This document shows, one piece after another, positions 1 to 8,280 of a stretch of DNA of 64,000 nt. Location: the NCBI RefSeq assembly GCF_002954665.1, contig NZ_MSCM01000001.1, positions 2,323,893 to 2,387,892 of the forward strand, in the 5' to 3' direction. Below the pieces are notes generated by a model, which did no database searches, was not told the origin of the DNA, and saw nothing but the letters and a program-made list of their open reading frames with translations. The first letter of the stretch is position 1, and every line of letters begins with the position of its first letter. The translations under genes were made by a program, and so were the position numbers. Source of the DNA: Polaribacter glomeratus. GTDB taxonomy: Bacteria; Bacteroidota; Bacteroidia; Flavobacteriales; Flavobacteriaceae.

Positions 1-288
1 AATATTCTAAACTATTTTGACAATAGAAAATACTAACACATCTGCAGAATCTTTCACTGCAAGAATAAAGTATTTAGAGCACAGTTTAAAGTCGTTAGAA
101 ACATAGAGTTCTTCCTTTTTAAACTCTCGATGATTTATACTTAAATTCTAAATTTAACAACTTTTGAATTTAAAAGGTACATTGACACAAAACTATCAAA
201 ATTCTTTTCCTTAAAAAATCTATTAAACAAAAAAAAACGCTCTGAATTGAATTCAAAGCGTTTTGTAGTATAAAAAATATTTTAATAT
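1..288. other. intergenic, possible 3' tail of an upstream gene
   Basis: No gene is supported here apart from the rpsT terminator at 235-263. Plus frame 1 is open from the window edge for 11 codons and stops at 34-36 (TAA), so it could be the C-terminal tail of a plus-strand gene starting outside the window. Eleven codons are too few to assign a function. Confidence 0.3.
235..263 (-). terminator. rpsT rho-independent terminator
   Basis: A near-perfect AT-rich stem (arms AAACGCT and AAGCGTTT extended through a GAATTC core, one mismatch) is followed on the minus strand by a run of T residues. It lies 26 bases past the rpsT stop codon. Confidence 0.8.
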
Positions 289-540
289 TTATAACGTAGC
301 TACATGCTTGGTTAACTTAGACTTTAAGTTTGCAACTTTATTCTTATGAATAATATTTCTTTTAGATAACTTATCTAACATCGAAACAACTTTAGCTAAT
401 TTAGACTGTGCTTCTGTTTTGTCTTCAACAGCACGTAAATCTCTAACTGCATTACGCGCAGTTTTGTGCTGATATTTGTTAAGTACTCTTTTAGCTTCGT
501 TGCTTCTAATTCTTTTTAAAGCTGACTTATGATTTGCCAT
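289..540 (-). CDS. rpsT: 30S ribosomal protein S20
   Basis: This 83-residue protein is S20 of the small ribosomal subunit, which binds 16S rRNA early in 30S assembly. It is short, Lys/Arg/Ala-rich and all-helical in character, opening MANHKSALKRIR, the usual S20 N-terminus, and its length is normal for the family. It lies 38 bases downstream of tRNA-Glu on the same strand and ends just before a strong terminator. The two are probably transcribed together from the promoter at 682-711, as there is little room for a separate one. Identification is secure. Confidence 0.97.
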   Translation of the reverse strand: MANHKSALKRIRSNEAKRVLNKYQHKTARNAVRDLRAVEDKTEAQSKLAKVVSMLDKLSKRNIIHKNKVANLKSKLTKHVATL

Positions 541-578
541 AATTCTTAATTTATTAGTTTTTATATATTAAAACTTTG

Positions 579-650
579 TAGTCCGTACGGGAATCGAACC
601 CGTGTTACATGGATGAAAACCATGCGTCCTAACCCCTAGACGAACGGACC
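579..650 (-). tRNA. tRNA-Glu (anticodon UUC)
   Basis: The minus strand folds into a complete 72-base cloverleaf. The acceptor stem is GGTCCGT with ACGGACT (first pair G-U), the anticodon arm is CATGG-TTTTCAT-CCATG with anticodon TTC, and the T arm contains GGGTTCGATTCCC. The 3' CCA is not encoded and must be added after transcription. It sits between proS and rpsT on the same strand. Confidence 0.96.
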
Positions 651-681
651 ATAACAATTAAATACTTCTCAATTGCGGGTG

Positions 682-711
682 CAAATATACAACGTTTTTT
701 AAATTGTGCAA
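682..711 (-). promoter_or_regulatory. promoter of tRNA-Glu/rpsT
   Basis: On the minus strand TTG (711-709), 19 bases, then TATATTTG (689-682). This fits the Bacteroidota sigma-ABfr consensus TTG-N19-21-TAnnTTTG. Transcription would start about 25 bases before the tRNA. Confidence 0.8.
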
Positions 712-716
712 TTATT

Positions 717-745
717 TTTGAAAAAAAATTACTTTTTTTTTCAAA
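717..745 (-). terminator. A/T hairpin after proS
   Basis: TTTG plus an A run, a TTAC loop, then a T run plus CAAA forms a pure A/T hairpin directly after the proS stop. It may act as a weak terminator. It has no GC-rich stem, so confidence is limited. Confidence 0.4.
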
Positions 746-2224
746 TTAATATGCTTTTGCAAAAAGCACCCTTTTTAAAGAAGGATTCCCAGTTAATACA
801 CAAATACCAATTTCTTCTTTTGCATCGTTAGGAATACACCTAATAGTAGCTTTTGTATACTCTTTGATCCTTTCTTCTGTTTCTGATGTTCCATCCCAAT
901 GTGCAGAAACAAAACCACCTTTATTCTTTATCGCTTTTTTAAATTCATCAAAAGTTGTTACCTCTGTTGTATGTTCATTTCTAAAATCGGTTGCTTTCTT
1001 AAATAAGTTATCCTGTATTTCAACCAATAAAGTATCAATAAAATTAACAACATCATCCTGAGAAACAATTTGCTTCTCTAAAGTATCTCTTCTGGCAACT
1101 TCTACTGTATTATTTTCTAAGTCACGACTTCCAATAGCCATTCTAACAGGAACTCCTTTTAATTCATACTCTGCAAACTTTGCTCCTGGTCTGTAGGTAT
1201 CTCTATCATCATATTTAACAGAAATTCCTTTTTTGCGTAATTCTTTTACAATTTCATTTACTTTTTCTGAAATAGCAACTAATTGCTCATCATTCTTATA
1301 AATGGGAATAATTGCCACTTGAATTGGCGCTAATTTTGGAGGTAAAACTAACCCTAAGTCATCAGAATGCGTCATAATCAATCCACCAATTAAACGAGTG
1401 GAAACTCCCCAAGAAGTAGCCCAAACATATTCTTGCTTGCCTTCTTTTGAGGTATATTTTACATCAAACGCTTTTGCAAAATTCTGACCTAAAAAATGGC
1501 TGGTTCCTGCTTGCAAAGCTTTTCCGTCTTGCATTAAGGCCTCTATAGTAAAGGTTTCTTCTGCACCTGCAAAACGTTCACTTTCAGATTTAGAACCCTT
1601 TATAACTGGCATTGCCATAAAATTTTCTGCAAATTCCGCATATACTTCTTGCATTTGTTTTGCTTCTATTACCGCTTCGTTTTTGGTTGCATGTGCAGTA
1701 TGACCTTCTTGCCATAAAAATTCTGCTGTACGCAAAAACAAACGGGTTCTCATTTCCCATCTTACCACATTTGCCCATTGATTAATTAACAACGGTAAAT
1801 CCCTGTAAGACTCAATCCAACCTTTGTAAGTGCTCCAAATAATTGCTTCGGATGTTGGCCTAACAACCAACTCTTCCTCTAATTTAGCCTCTGGATCTAC
1901 TCTTAATTTACCAGGATTATCTGGGTCGTTTTGCAAACGATAATGGGTTACAACTGCACATTCTTTTGCAAAACCTTCCGCATTTTTTTCTTCAGCTTCA
2001 AACAAACTCTTAGGCACGAAAAGCGGAAAATATGCATTTTGATGTCCTGTTTCTTTAAACATTCTATCTAACTCTGCTTGCATGTTTTCCCAAATTGCAT
2101 ATCCGTAGGGTTTTATAACCATACAACCTCTAACTGCTGAATTTTCTGCTAAATCGGCTTTTACCACCAATTCGTTATACCACTTAGAGTAATCTTCTGT
2201 CCTTTTTGTTAACTTCTTGCTCAT
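746..2224 (-). CDS. proS: prolyl-tRNA synthetase, archaeal/eukaryotic-like (type 3)
   Basis: This cytoplasmic class II enzyme charges tRNA-Pro with proline using ATP. At 492 residues it matches the short archaeal-type form without the bacterial editing insertion. RPTSE lies at residues 122-126, motif 2 with paired Arg residues around 155-170, and the protein ends in FAKAY, the family's Tyr C-terminus. The C-terminal zinc-binding module looks degenerate: only the Cys of RCIP and one Cys of GICVLTG remain where relatives carry four. It is upstream of tRNA-Glu and rpsT but separated by a promoter, so probably a separate unit. Confidence 0.96.
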   Translation of the reverse strand: MSKKLTKRTEDYSKWYNELVVKADLAENSAVRGCMVIKPYGYAIWENMQAELDRMFKETGHQNAYFPLFVPKSLFEAEEKNAEGFAKECAVVTHYRLQNDPDNPGKLRVDPEAKLEEELVVRPTSEAIIWSTYKGWIESYRDLPLLINQWANVVRWEMRTRLFLRTAEFLWQEGHTAHATKNEAVIEAKQMQEVYAEFAENFMAMPVIKGSKSESERFAGAEETFTIEALMQDGKALQAGTSHFLGQNFAKAFDVKYTSKEGKQEYVWATSWGVSTRLIGGLIMTHSDDLGLVLPPKLAPIQVAIIPIYKNDEQLVAISEKVNEIVKELRKKGISVKYDDRDTYRPGAKFAEYELKGVPVRMAIGSRDLENNTVEVARRDTLEKQIVSQDDVVNFIDTLLVEIQDNLFKKATDFRNEHTTEVTTFDEFKKAIKNKGGFVSAHWDGTSETEERIKEYTKATIRCIPNDAKEEIGICVLTGNPSLKRVLFAKAY

Positions 2225-2396
2225 AAATATTTACTTTGGCACAAATATTGTTATATTTATAGTGAAATAATATCTTAGTTTCTGGTTTTTTGTTACCATT
2301 TACAAAACTAGTATAAAATGATCATAGACCAAGTAAAGTTTAAATGTTTTACACTATTATTTTATTTTTTTCGTTTATCAATTAAAATTCAACATT

Positions 2397-3395
2397 ATGA
2401 AAACTACATCTAAATACTTTAAAAATTATTCATTACTTACTTTATTTGCAATGAGTTTGCTATTGTTTTCTTGTGGCACATACCAAAGTGTTTACAATCA
2501 AGATGGTATTTATGATGATGAAATAAAAAGACAAGTAGTAGAAGTTGCTGTAATTAATCAAAACCCTAATCAACAAAATTACCAGCAAAACTCTTTTACA
2601 AACAGATTAGAAGAACTTGAAAATATTGGTGAAAATGAGGTTTTTGTTGATGTTGATTCTTACAGTTCTGATAACACTACTTATATTGATGATGAAACTA
2701 ATGACAACAACCTTAATTACAATGCAAATGCAGCTTGGGGATACGACAATAGTAGTGCGCCAATTGTTAACATAAATGTAATGAATGACCCTTATTGGAA
2801 TGGCTTTAACAATTGGGGCTATAATGATCCTTGGTTATTTAATAATTGGGGAAATAGAAATTGGGGCATGTGGGGTGGTAACTATTGGGGAATGAACTCT
2901 TATTGGCATCCTTATCACAATGGTTTTGGATGGAATAACGGCTTTGTAAATCCTTGGTTTTATAATAGACCTTGGGGTAACAACAACTGGGGTAACAACA
3001 ATAATTGGGGTAATAACAACAACAGAAATAGAAATGTTAGTTATGGAAGAAGAGACTACAATAACGTTAATAGAAGAAACACTAACGAAAACTCAAGATT
3101 TACCTCTGCTTTAAGTAGAAGAAGTAATGCAAATAATAGTTCTTCTACATCAAGAAGAAGTGCTAATTCTAATGTGCAAACTAGCAGAAGATCTACTTAT
3201 TCAATCAGAAGAAATTCAACAAATAGTAGAAATAATAGTTCTCCTAATTACGAAAGAACTTCATCTTCAAATAATAACAATAATAGCAACACTTCGCAAA
3301 GAAGAAGTTCAACAAGTTCTTCATCTTCAGGAACGTCTGGCAGGAGTTCAACTAGTAGAAGTTCTTCATCAACATCGAGAAGAAGAGGTAACTAA
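2397..3395 (+). CDS. Asn/Trp/Ser-rich predicted lipoprotein of unknown function
   Basis: A 332-residue protein with a lipoprotein signal: a hydrophobic stretch ends in LLFSCG, with Cys26 as the lipidation site. After a modest acidic region, residues about 110-210 are dominated by Asn, Trp, Gly and Tyr in NNWG-like units, and residues about 210-332 are an Arg/Ser/Asn tail with many RRS and SSS tracts. Such low-complexity tails are seen in flavobacterial surface lipoproteins, but I recognise no enzymatic domain. The next gene starts 25 bases later on the same strand and encodes an outer-membrane barrel, so the two may be cotranscribed and act together at the outer membrane. Function unknown. 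Confidence 0.75.
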   Translation: MKTTSKYFKNYSLLTLFAMSLLLFSCGTYQSVYNQDGIYDDEIKRQVVEVAVINQNPNQQNYQQNSFTNRLEELENIGENEVFVDVDSYSSDNTTYIDDETNDNNLNYNANAAWGYDNSSAPIVNINVMNDPYWNGFNNWGYNDPWLFNNWGNRNWGMWGGNYWGMNSYWHPYHNGFGWNNGFVNPWFYNRPWGNNNWGNNNNWGNNNNRNRNVSYGRRDYNNVNRRNTNENSRFTSALSRRSNANNSSSTSRRSANSNVQTSRRSTYSIRRNSTNSRNNSSPNYERTSSSNNNNNSNTSQRRSSTSSSSSGTSGRSSTSRSSSSTSRRRGN

Positions 3396-3420
3396 AAATA
3401 CATGCTTAAATAAAAAAACA

Positions 3421-4806
3421 ATGAAACGATTTTATCTATCAGCGGTATTTATCGCATCCACTCTTGTGTCATTTTCTCAATCTTTGGGATATCAAGATTT
3501 AGGGTTACTTTTTTCACAAAATGACCAAAATGGAACTGCACGTTTTACATCAATGTCAGGAGCTTTTGGTGCTTTAGGCGGAGATTTATCATCCTTGAAC
3601 ATAAATCCGGCCGGTTTATCTGTATTTACAAACAGTTTGTTAACCGGAACTATTAATTCTAGAGCTTCTACTATTACCTCTAATTATTATGGTAATAGCA
3701 TAGACTCTCAAGATCAATTTATAAATTTATCGCAAGTAGGAGCTGTTTTAGTGTTTGACAGTGCTTACAGCAAAGACTGGGGTAAATTTGCAATTGGTTT
3801 TAATTATAGGATTACAAAAAATTTTGCAGATAGTTTTGTAACAGAAGGTAACAGCGGTATTGCAACTTTTATCGAATTTCCAAAAGACCCCGATCTACAA
3901 AACCCTATACAATATAACATTGCAGACAGCCAACGTTTTGAAAACAATTACGGAGGTAATCTTTCTGAGTTTAATCTTGGGTTTTCATCTGTATTTCAAA
4001 AAAATTTACATGTTGGTTTAAGTTTAAATTTTTATGATTTAACTTTTAATCAAAGATCCAGTTTATACGAATTTAACAGCGATACAGATGGCAACGAATT
4101 AGACGCTAAATTGTATCAAGAAAACTTAACTACTGGCGCTGGTTTTTCTGCAAACTTAGGTTTTATTTATAAAGTTCATAAAAGTGTAAGATTAGGACTA
4201 TCATACCAAACACCTACGTACTTTTCAGAAATTTTAGAAAGAACAAATATTGTAGATAATGATGGTTTTAATGGTGATACAAGGATTTCTGTAAGTAATG
4301 ACAATGCTGTTTACAACAATACAGATGGTAATTTTTTTCCAAGCCAAGAATTTATTTACAGATTAAAAACACCAAGTAAGCTAACCGCCAGCACTGCTTT
4401 TATATTTGGCAAAAATGGCTTATTGAGCTTAGATTATAGTAATAAAAGTTTTAATAGAACAAAATTATCAAATTCTAATTTCACAGATGAAAATGAATTT
4501 TTTCAAAATGAATTAAGAAATACACATAATTTAAACATTGGTTCAGAATGGCGGTTTGATCGATTTAGTGTTAGAGGAGGATACATGTTTGAACAAAACC
4601 CAGATAAATTGGCTATAAATTCTGATAATATTACGGGGTATTCTTTTGGTGGTGGTTATAATTTTAATAACTTTAAATTAGATTTTTCTTACAGAGATAA
4701 TAATAGAACTGGTGTTTATAATTTTTACTCAGGTTTTGATGTAAACTCAACAGAACTAAGCATTAATAACAAAATTTTTACAACAACATTAACAATCAAT
4801 CTTTAA
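3421..4806 (+). CDS. FadL/OmpP1-type outer-membrane transport barrel
   Basis: A predicted 461-residue outer-membrane beta-barrel. I place the start at ATG 3421, giving a signal peptide (MKRFYLSAVF... ending near SFSQS); the longer open frame from 3127 overlaps the previous gene and starts with unrelated residues. After the signal come features of the OmpP1/FadL/TodX family: an N-terminal segment with ARFTSMSGAFGALGGD and NPAGL, then alternating barrel strands rich in aromatic residues, ending in TLTINL. Family members pass hydrophobic compounds such as long-chain fatty acids; the substrate here is unknown. A strong terminator follows at 4829-4863. Confidence 0.85.
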   Translation: MKRFYLSAVFIASTLVSFSQSLGYQDLGLLFSQNDQNGTARFTSMSGAFGALGGDLSSLNINPAGLSVFTNSLLTGTINSRASTITSNYYGNSIDSQDQFINLSQVGAVLVFDSAYSKDWGKFAIGFNYRITKNFADSFVTEGNSGIATFIEFPKDPDLQNPIQYNIADSQRFENNYGGNLSEFNLGFSSVFQKNLHVGLSLNFYDLTFNQRSSLYEFNSDTDGNELDAKLYQENLTTGAGFSANLGFIYKVHKSVRLGLSYQTPTYFSEILERTNIVDNDGFNGDTRISVSNDNAVYNNTDGNFFPSQEFIYRLKTPSKLTASTAFIFGKNGLLSLDYSNKSFNRTKLSNSNFTDENEFFQNELRNTHNLNIGSEWRFDRFSVRGGYMFEQNPDKLAINSDNITGYSFGGGYNFNNFKLDFSYRDNNRTGVYNFYSGFDVNSTELSINNKIFTTTLTINL

Positions 4807-4828
4807 CAAACTACTTTTTAATAAAAAA

Positions 4829-4863
4829 AAGACTTCGTGTTTAAAATCATACGAAGTCTTTTT
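4829..4863 (+). terminator. rho-independent terminator after FadL-like gene
   Basis: Perfect 10-bp stem AAGACTTCGT / ACGAAGTCTT with a 12-base loop, followed by a T run on the plus strand and preceded by an A run, so it could work in both directions. Confidence 0.85.
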
Positions 4864-4864
4864 A

Positions 4865-4893
4865 TTTGTTGTCAGTTTTTTCCCGTAATTTTG
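4865..4893 (+). promoter_or_regulatory. promoter of nfu-ubiE-porT
   Basis: TTTG (4865-4868), 17 bases, TAATTTTG (4886-4893), matching the Bacteroidota promoter pattern with slightly short spacing. It lies just before ATG 4911 and supports that start. Confidence 0.65.
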
Positions 4894-4910
4894 CAACTTA
4901 TTTAAAGATT

Positions 4911-5816
4911 ATGCAAGAGACTAAAATTACCATTCAAGAAACTACAAATAACACCATATTAAAATTTAACAGTAACACAATTTTAATTAACGGTGGTAGT
5001 TACGAATTTTCTAATATTGACGACGCTAAAAACTCACCCTTAGCGCAAGAATTATTTTATTTACCATTTGTAAAAAAGGTATTCATAACCGCTAACTTTA
5101 TTGCAATTCAACGTTTTGATATTGTAGAATGGCTTGACGTTCAACAAGAAGTTGCAGAACAAATTGAAGCGTATATTGCTGACGGAAACCTTGTTGTAAA
5201 CGAACAAACATCAACAACCAAAAAAGAAGCAATTGAAGTATATGCAGAGGTTACCCCAAATCCTTCAGTAATGAAATTTGGAACTAATAAAGCATTAACT
5301 CAAACTGATGTTGAGTACAAAAATATAGATGAAGCAAACAAATCATCGCCTTTAGCACAAGCAATTTTTACGTTTCCTTTTGTAAAAGAAGTTTTTATTT
5401 CTGATAATTATATCTCGATTACAAAATATGATATGGTTGAATGGAATGAAGTTTTTACCGAAGTTAGAAGTTTTATTCGCGAATACTTAGTGGAAGGAAA
5501 AACAATTATTAAAGAAATTCCGAGTGAAAAACCGGTTTCTGAAACTTCCGTTGACGTTCCTGCCGTAAAACTAGAAGGTATTCCTGCACAAATTGTAGAC
5601 ATTTTAGATGAGTACATAAAACCTGCTGTTGCTGCCGATGGAGGAAATATTGCATTTCGTTCATATGATGAAGTAAATAAAGTAGTAAGCGTAGTTTTAC
5701 AAGGCGCATGTAGTGGTTGCCCATCTTCTACTGCTACTTTAAAAAACGGAATAGAATCGTTACTAAAAGAAATGTTGCCAAATCAAATTAACGAAGTGAT
5801 TGCAATAAACGGATAA
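4911..5816 (+). CDS. nfuA: Nfu-type iron-sulfur cluster carrier with two Nfu_N domains
   Basis: A predicted scaffold/carrier that binds an Fe-S cluster and passes it to apoproteins. I start at ATG 4911 ([10 protein letters not shown]), giving 301 residues; the longer frame would begin inside the promoter. Two tandem Nfu N-terminal-type domains occur at about 15-90 and 116-193, each with the pattern SPLAQ..F..PFVK.VFI. They are followed by a C-terminal NifU-like domain with CSGC at 267-270, the cluster-binding Cys pair. Most family members have one Nfu_N domain, so the duplication is notable. It heads a likely operon with ubiE (5 bases later) and porT. Confidence 0.88.
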   Translation: MQETKITIQETTNNTILKFNSNTILINGGSYEFSNIDDAKNSPLAQELFYLPFVKKVFITANFIAIQRFDIVEWLDVQQEVAEQIEAYIADGNLVVNEQTSTTKKEAIEVYAEVTPNPSVMKFGTNKALTQTDVEYKNIDEANKSSPLAQAIFTFPFVKEVFISDNYISITKYDMVEWNEVFTEVRSFIREYLVEGKTIIKEIPSEKPVSETSVDVPAVKLEGIPAQIVDILDEYIKPAVAADGGNIAFRSYDEVNKVVSVVLQGACSGCPSSTATLKNGIESLLKEMLPNQINEVIAING

Positions 5817-5821
5817 AAAAT

Positions 5822-6553
5822 ATGTCAGCAGAAAAAATAAATCCTTATAAAGATTCTCAACTTGGCAAAAAGGAACAAGTTACACAAATGTTTGACACTA
5901 TCTCTGAAAATTATGATGACTTAAACAGAATTATCTCTTTAGGAATTGACGTTAAATGGCGTAAAAAAGTAGTTGCAATTGTCGGTGAAAATAATCCAAA
6001 GCAAATTTTAGATATTGCAACAGGCACCGGCGATTTGGCATTAATGATGGCTTCTCTAAACCCTGATAGAATTGTTGGTTTGGATATTTCGGCAGGTATG
6101 CTAGATGTTGGTAAAAGAAAAATTGCCAAAGCTAAATTATCAGAAAAAATTGAAATGATTGTAGGAGACTCTGAAGATATGCCTTTTGATGATCATACGT
6201 TTGACGCAATTACCGTTTCTTTTGGCGTTCGAAATTTTGCACATTTAGACAAAGGTATTACAGAAATTGCTAGAGTTTTAAAGCCTACAGGAGTTTTGGT
6301 TATTTTAGAAACTTCAAATCCCACTAAATTTCCTTTTAAACAAGGTTATAAATTTTACACAAATTATATACTTCCTATAATTGGTAAATTATTTTCAAAA
6401 GACAAAGTTGCTTATTCCTATTTATCAGAATCTGCAAATTCTTTTCCTTTTGGTGAAACTTTCAACAATATTTTGCAAAAAAATGGGTTTACACATACAA
6501 AGCATAAACCTGTAACTTTTGGAGTTGCTACAATTTATACTGCAAGCAAATAA
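5822..6553 (+). CDS. ubiE: demethylmenaquinone methyltransferase (UbiE/MenG)
   Basis: A 243-residue class I SAM-dependent methyltransferase that makes menaquinone from demethylmenaquinone. SAM-binding motif [12 protein letters not shown], the following VGLDIS acidic motif, and FGVRNF are characteristic of UbiE/MenG. Length is normal. Flavobacteria respire with menaquinone, so the MenG role is more likely than ubiquinone synthesis. It follows nfu by five bases and precedes porT by two, implying cotranscription. Confidence 0.94.
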   Translation: MSAEKINPYKDSQLGKKEQVTQMFDTISENYDDLNRIISLGIDVKWRKKVVAIVGENNPKQILDIATGTGDLALMMASLNPDRIVGLDISAGMLDVGKRKIAKAKLSEKIEMIVGDSEDMPFDDHTFDAITVSFGVRNFAHLDKGITEIARVLKPTGVLVILETSNPTKFPFKQGYKFYTNYILPIIGKLFSKDKVAYSYLSESANSFPFGETFNNILQKNGFTHTKHKPVTFGVATIYTASK

Positions 6554-6555
6554 CA

Positions 6556-7254
6556 ATGAATAAAAAAGTGCTATTTTTTGGTTTTTATCTAATGATTTCT
6601 GCCGCGTTTTATGCGCAAAGAGAACCTGTAGAAAACTTACCAACGTTTGATGAAAGAAGGTTGCATTATGGTTTTTACTTAGGGGTTAATCAAAATGATT
6701 TTAAACTAAATCTAAGAAACAGTACAATACCAAATGCAGATATTAGAGTTGAACCCTCTGCTGGTTTTAATGTTGGTTTAATTACTGACTTTCGTTTACA
6801 TAAAAATTTAAGTTTACGTTTTGAACCAGGTTTAATGACAAATTCAAAGAAAATTTATTTTAATCATCTAGCCACAGCACAAGATAGTGTTAGAGAGGTT
6901 GGCTCGACCTACTTGCACGCGCCTTTATTATTAAAATTTAGTACCGATCGGTATAAAAATATTCGTCCTTATTTATTAGGTGGCGTTTCGTATAATTTTA
7001 ATTTTTCTAGTAATGAAGACAATCAAGACGATAATTCTTCTGGACAATTTAGAATGAAATCAAGCGATTTTATGTACGAAGTTGGTTTAGGAATTGATAT
7101 CTATTTAAATTTCTTTAAGTTCTCACCTTCTATTCGTGGCGTTTTTGCGATAACAAACGAAATAAAATACGATAATGACCCTAACAGTCAATGGACTTCG
7201 CCAATAAACTTTATGGGAACGCGTGGCGTTTTTCTTACTTTTGCTTTTGAATAG
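6556..7254 (+). CDS. porT: PorT, type IX secretion outer-membrane protein
   Basis: A 232-residue protein with a cleavable signal (MNKKVLFFGFYLMIS... AFYAQ) and a beta-barrel pattern. The block EDERRLHYGFYLG-like (here FDERRLHYGFYLGVN) followed by DFKLNL is typical of PorT, an outer-membrane component needed for the T9SS that exports adhesins and enzymes in Bacteroidota. The last strand ends in Phe-Glu, fitting an outer-membrane protein. The ATG lies two bases after the ubiE stop; ubiE-porT adjacency is familiar in Flavobacteriia. Its clients in this window could include the GH53 enzyme and the SprB-repeat protein. Confidence 0.92.
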   Translation: MNKKVLFFGFYLMISAAFYAQREPVENLPTFDERRLHYGFYLGVNQNDFKLNLRNSTIPNADIRVEPSAGFNVGLITDFRLHKNLSLRFEPGLMTNSKKIYFNHLATAQDSVREVGSTYLHAPLLLKFSTDRYKNIRPYLLGGVSYNFNFSSNEDNQDDNSSGQFRMKSSDFMYEVGLGIDIYLNFFKFSPSIRGVFAITNEIKYDNDPNSQWTSPINFMGTRGVFLTFAFE

Positions 7255-7479
7255 CGCCTGTTATTGAAGGGTTATTTCTCAGATATTCACAAAGCTATTT
7301 GACTTAGTTACGCCAAGTGATTAGCAAATCTGGCTAAATAAACGATGTTTTCTATGTTTCTATTGTGGTAAAATTGTTTCACAATGCTATTTCGCTGCGT
7401 ATTTTAAAAGAATTAAGCAGCATAAAACTATTTTTTAACTGTTCTAAATATTTTTCTGCCCTAAACGACTCCTCGAATA
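7255..7479. other. non-coding gap between convergent porT and rRNA methylase genes
   Basis: No gene supported. It contains an imperfect hairpin (ATTGTG 7362-7367 with CACAAT 7379-7384) and, on the minus strand, a segment with AAACATAGAAAACAT that resembles degenerate dispersed repeats of flavobacterial intergenic regions. A 36-codon open minus stretch lacks a credible start and is probably chance. Confidence 0.35.
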
Positions 7480-8211
7480 CTAACAACTGCGCTTAAACTC
7501 ACTTAATAAAATTGCCGTTGCCGTTGCAACATTTAAACTTTCTGTTTCTTGGGTTTCTCCAAATCTTGGGATACAAATTTTGTTTTTTATCAGTGCCTTT
7601 ATTTCATCAGAAACACCATTTGCCTCGTTTCCCATAATTAATATAGCTTCTTCTGGTAAAGTTGATTTGTATACATTTTCGCCATCCATATCAGCAATAA
7701 AACTTGGTACAGCTGCTTCTTTTAAAAACGTTGCTAAATCAATATATTTTACAGATATTCGGGTTAAAGAACCCATGCTTGCTTGCACTACTTTTTGATT
7801 GTAACAATCTACCGTTTCTTTAGAACAAAGTAATTGAGTAACCCCAAACCAATCGCATAAGCGAATAATTGTACCTAAATTTCCAGGATCATTTATAGCA
7901 TCCAAAGCAATTGTTAATCCGTTAGTTTGAAGCGGTTTTTCATCAGGAATTATAAATAATCCTAATACTTTATTTGATGCTTTTAAGTTGCTTATTTTTT
8001 GTAATTCTTTATCCGAAACTCTTATAATTTTATCCGAAGAAATATCGGTTTGAAAATCTTCTGTAGCAAATAAAGTGTCTACTTTAAAAGAAGAGTTTAA
8101 TAGTTCATTCACAACTTTTATTCCTTCAGCAATAAATAATTTATGCTTTTGTCTGTACTTTTTTTGAGATAAACTTGTTATAATTTTAAGCTGACTTTTT
8201 GAGATGCTCAT
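7480..8211 (-). CDS. SpoU/TrmH-family RNA 2'-O-methyltransferase
   Basis: A 243-residue SPOUT methyltransferase that would methylate a ribose 2'-OH in rRNA or tRNA using SAM. Motif 1 is NDPGNLGTIIRLCDWFG, motif 2 is IMGNEANGVS, and motif 3 is ESLNVATATAILLSEF, together forming the trefoil-knot SAM site. The N-terminal SKSQLKIITSLSQKKYR segment is typical of RlmB/TsnR-like proteins with an L7Ae-like substrate-binding domain. It is divergent from tamL, with starts about 70 bases apart. The exact target nucleotide cannot be told from sequence. Confidence 0.92.
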   Translation of the reverse strand: MSISKSQLKIITSLSQKKYRQKHKLFIAEGIKVVNELLNSSFKVDTLFATEDFQTDISSDKIIRVSDKELQKISNLKASNKVLGLFIIPDEKPLQTNGLTIALDAINDPGNLGTIIRLCDWFGVTQLLCSKETVDCYNQKVVQASMGSLTRISVKYIDLATFLKEAAVPSFIADMDGENVYKSTLPEEAILIMGNEANGVSDEIKALIKNKICIPRFGETQETESLNVATATAILLSEFKRSC

Positions 8212-8225
8212 TAATTGTTTGTTAA

Positions 8226-8257
8226 TTGGAATTAACCGTTGAAAATTGTTATTTTTG
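8226..8257 (+). promoter_or_regulatory. promoter of tamL
   Basis: TTG (8226-8228), 21 bases, TATTTTTG (8250-8257): a full match to the Bacteroidota consensus, 24 bases before ATG 8281, which supports that start over the upstream ATG at 8239. Confidence 0.75.
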
Positions 8258-8280
8258 ATTTTCTTAGCAGCGCTAAAATA

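Noticed and set aside
3127-3420. N-terminal extension of the FadL-like barrel gene
   Set aside because: The frame is open but overlaps the lipoprotein gene, has repetitive shadow-like composition, and a normal signal peptide begins at 3421.
7368-7479. 36-codon open minus-strand stretch after the rRNA methylase
   Set aside because: No ATG near its beginning and no recognisable motif; length is within chance for AT-rich DNA.
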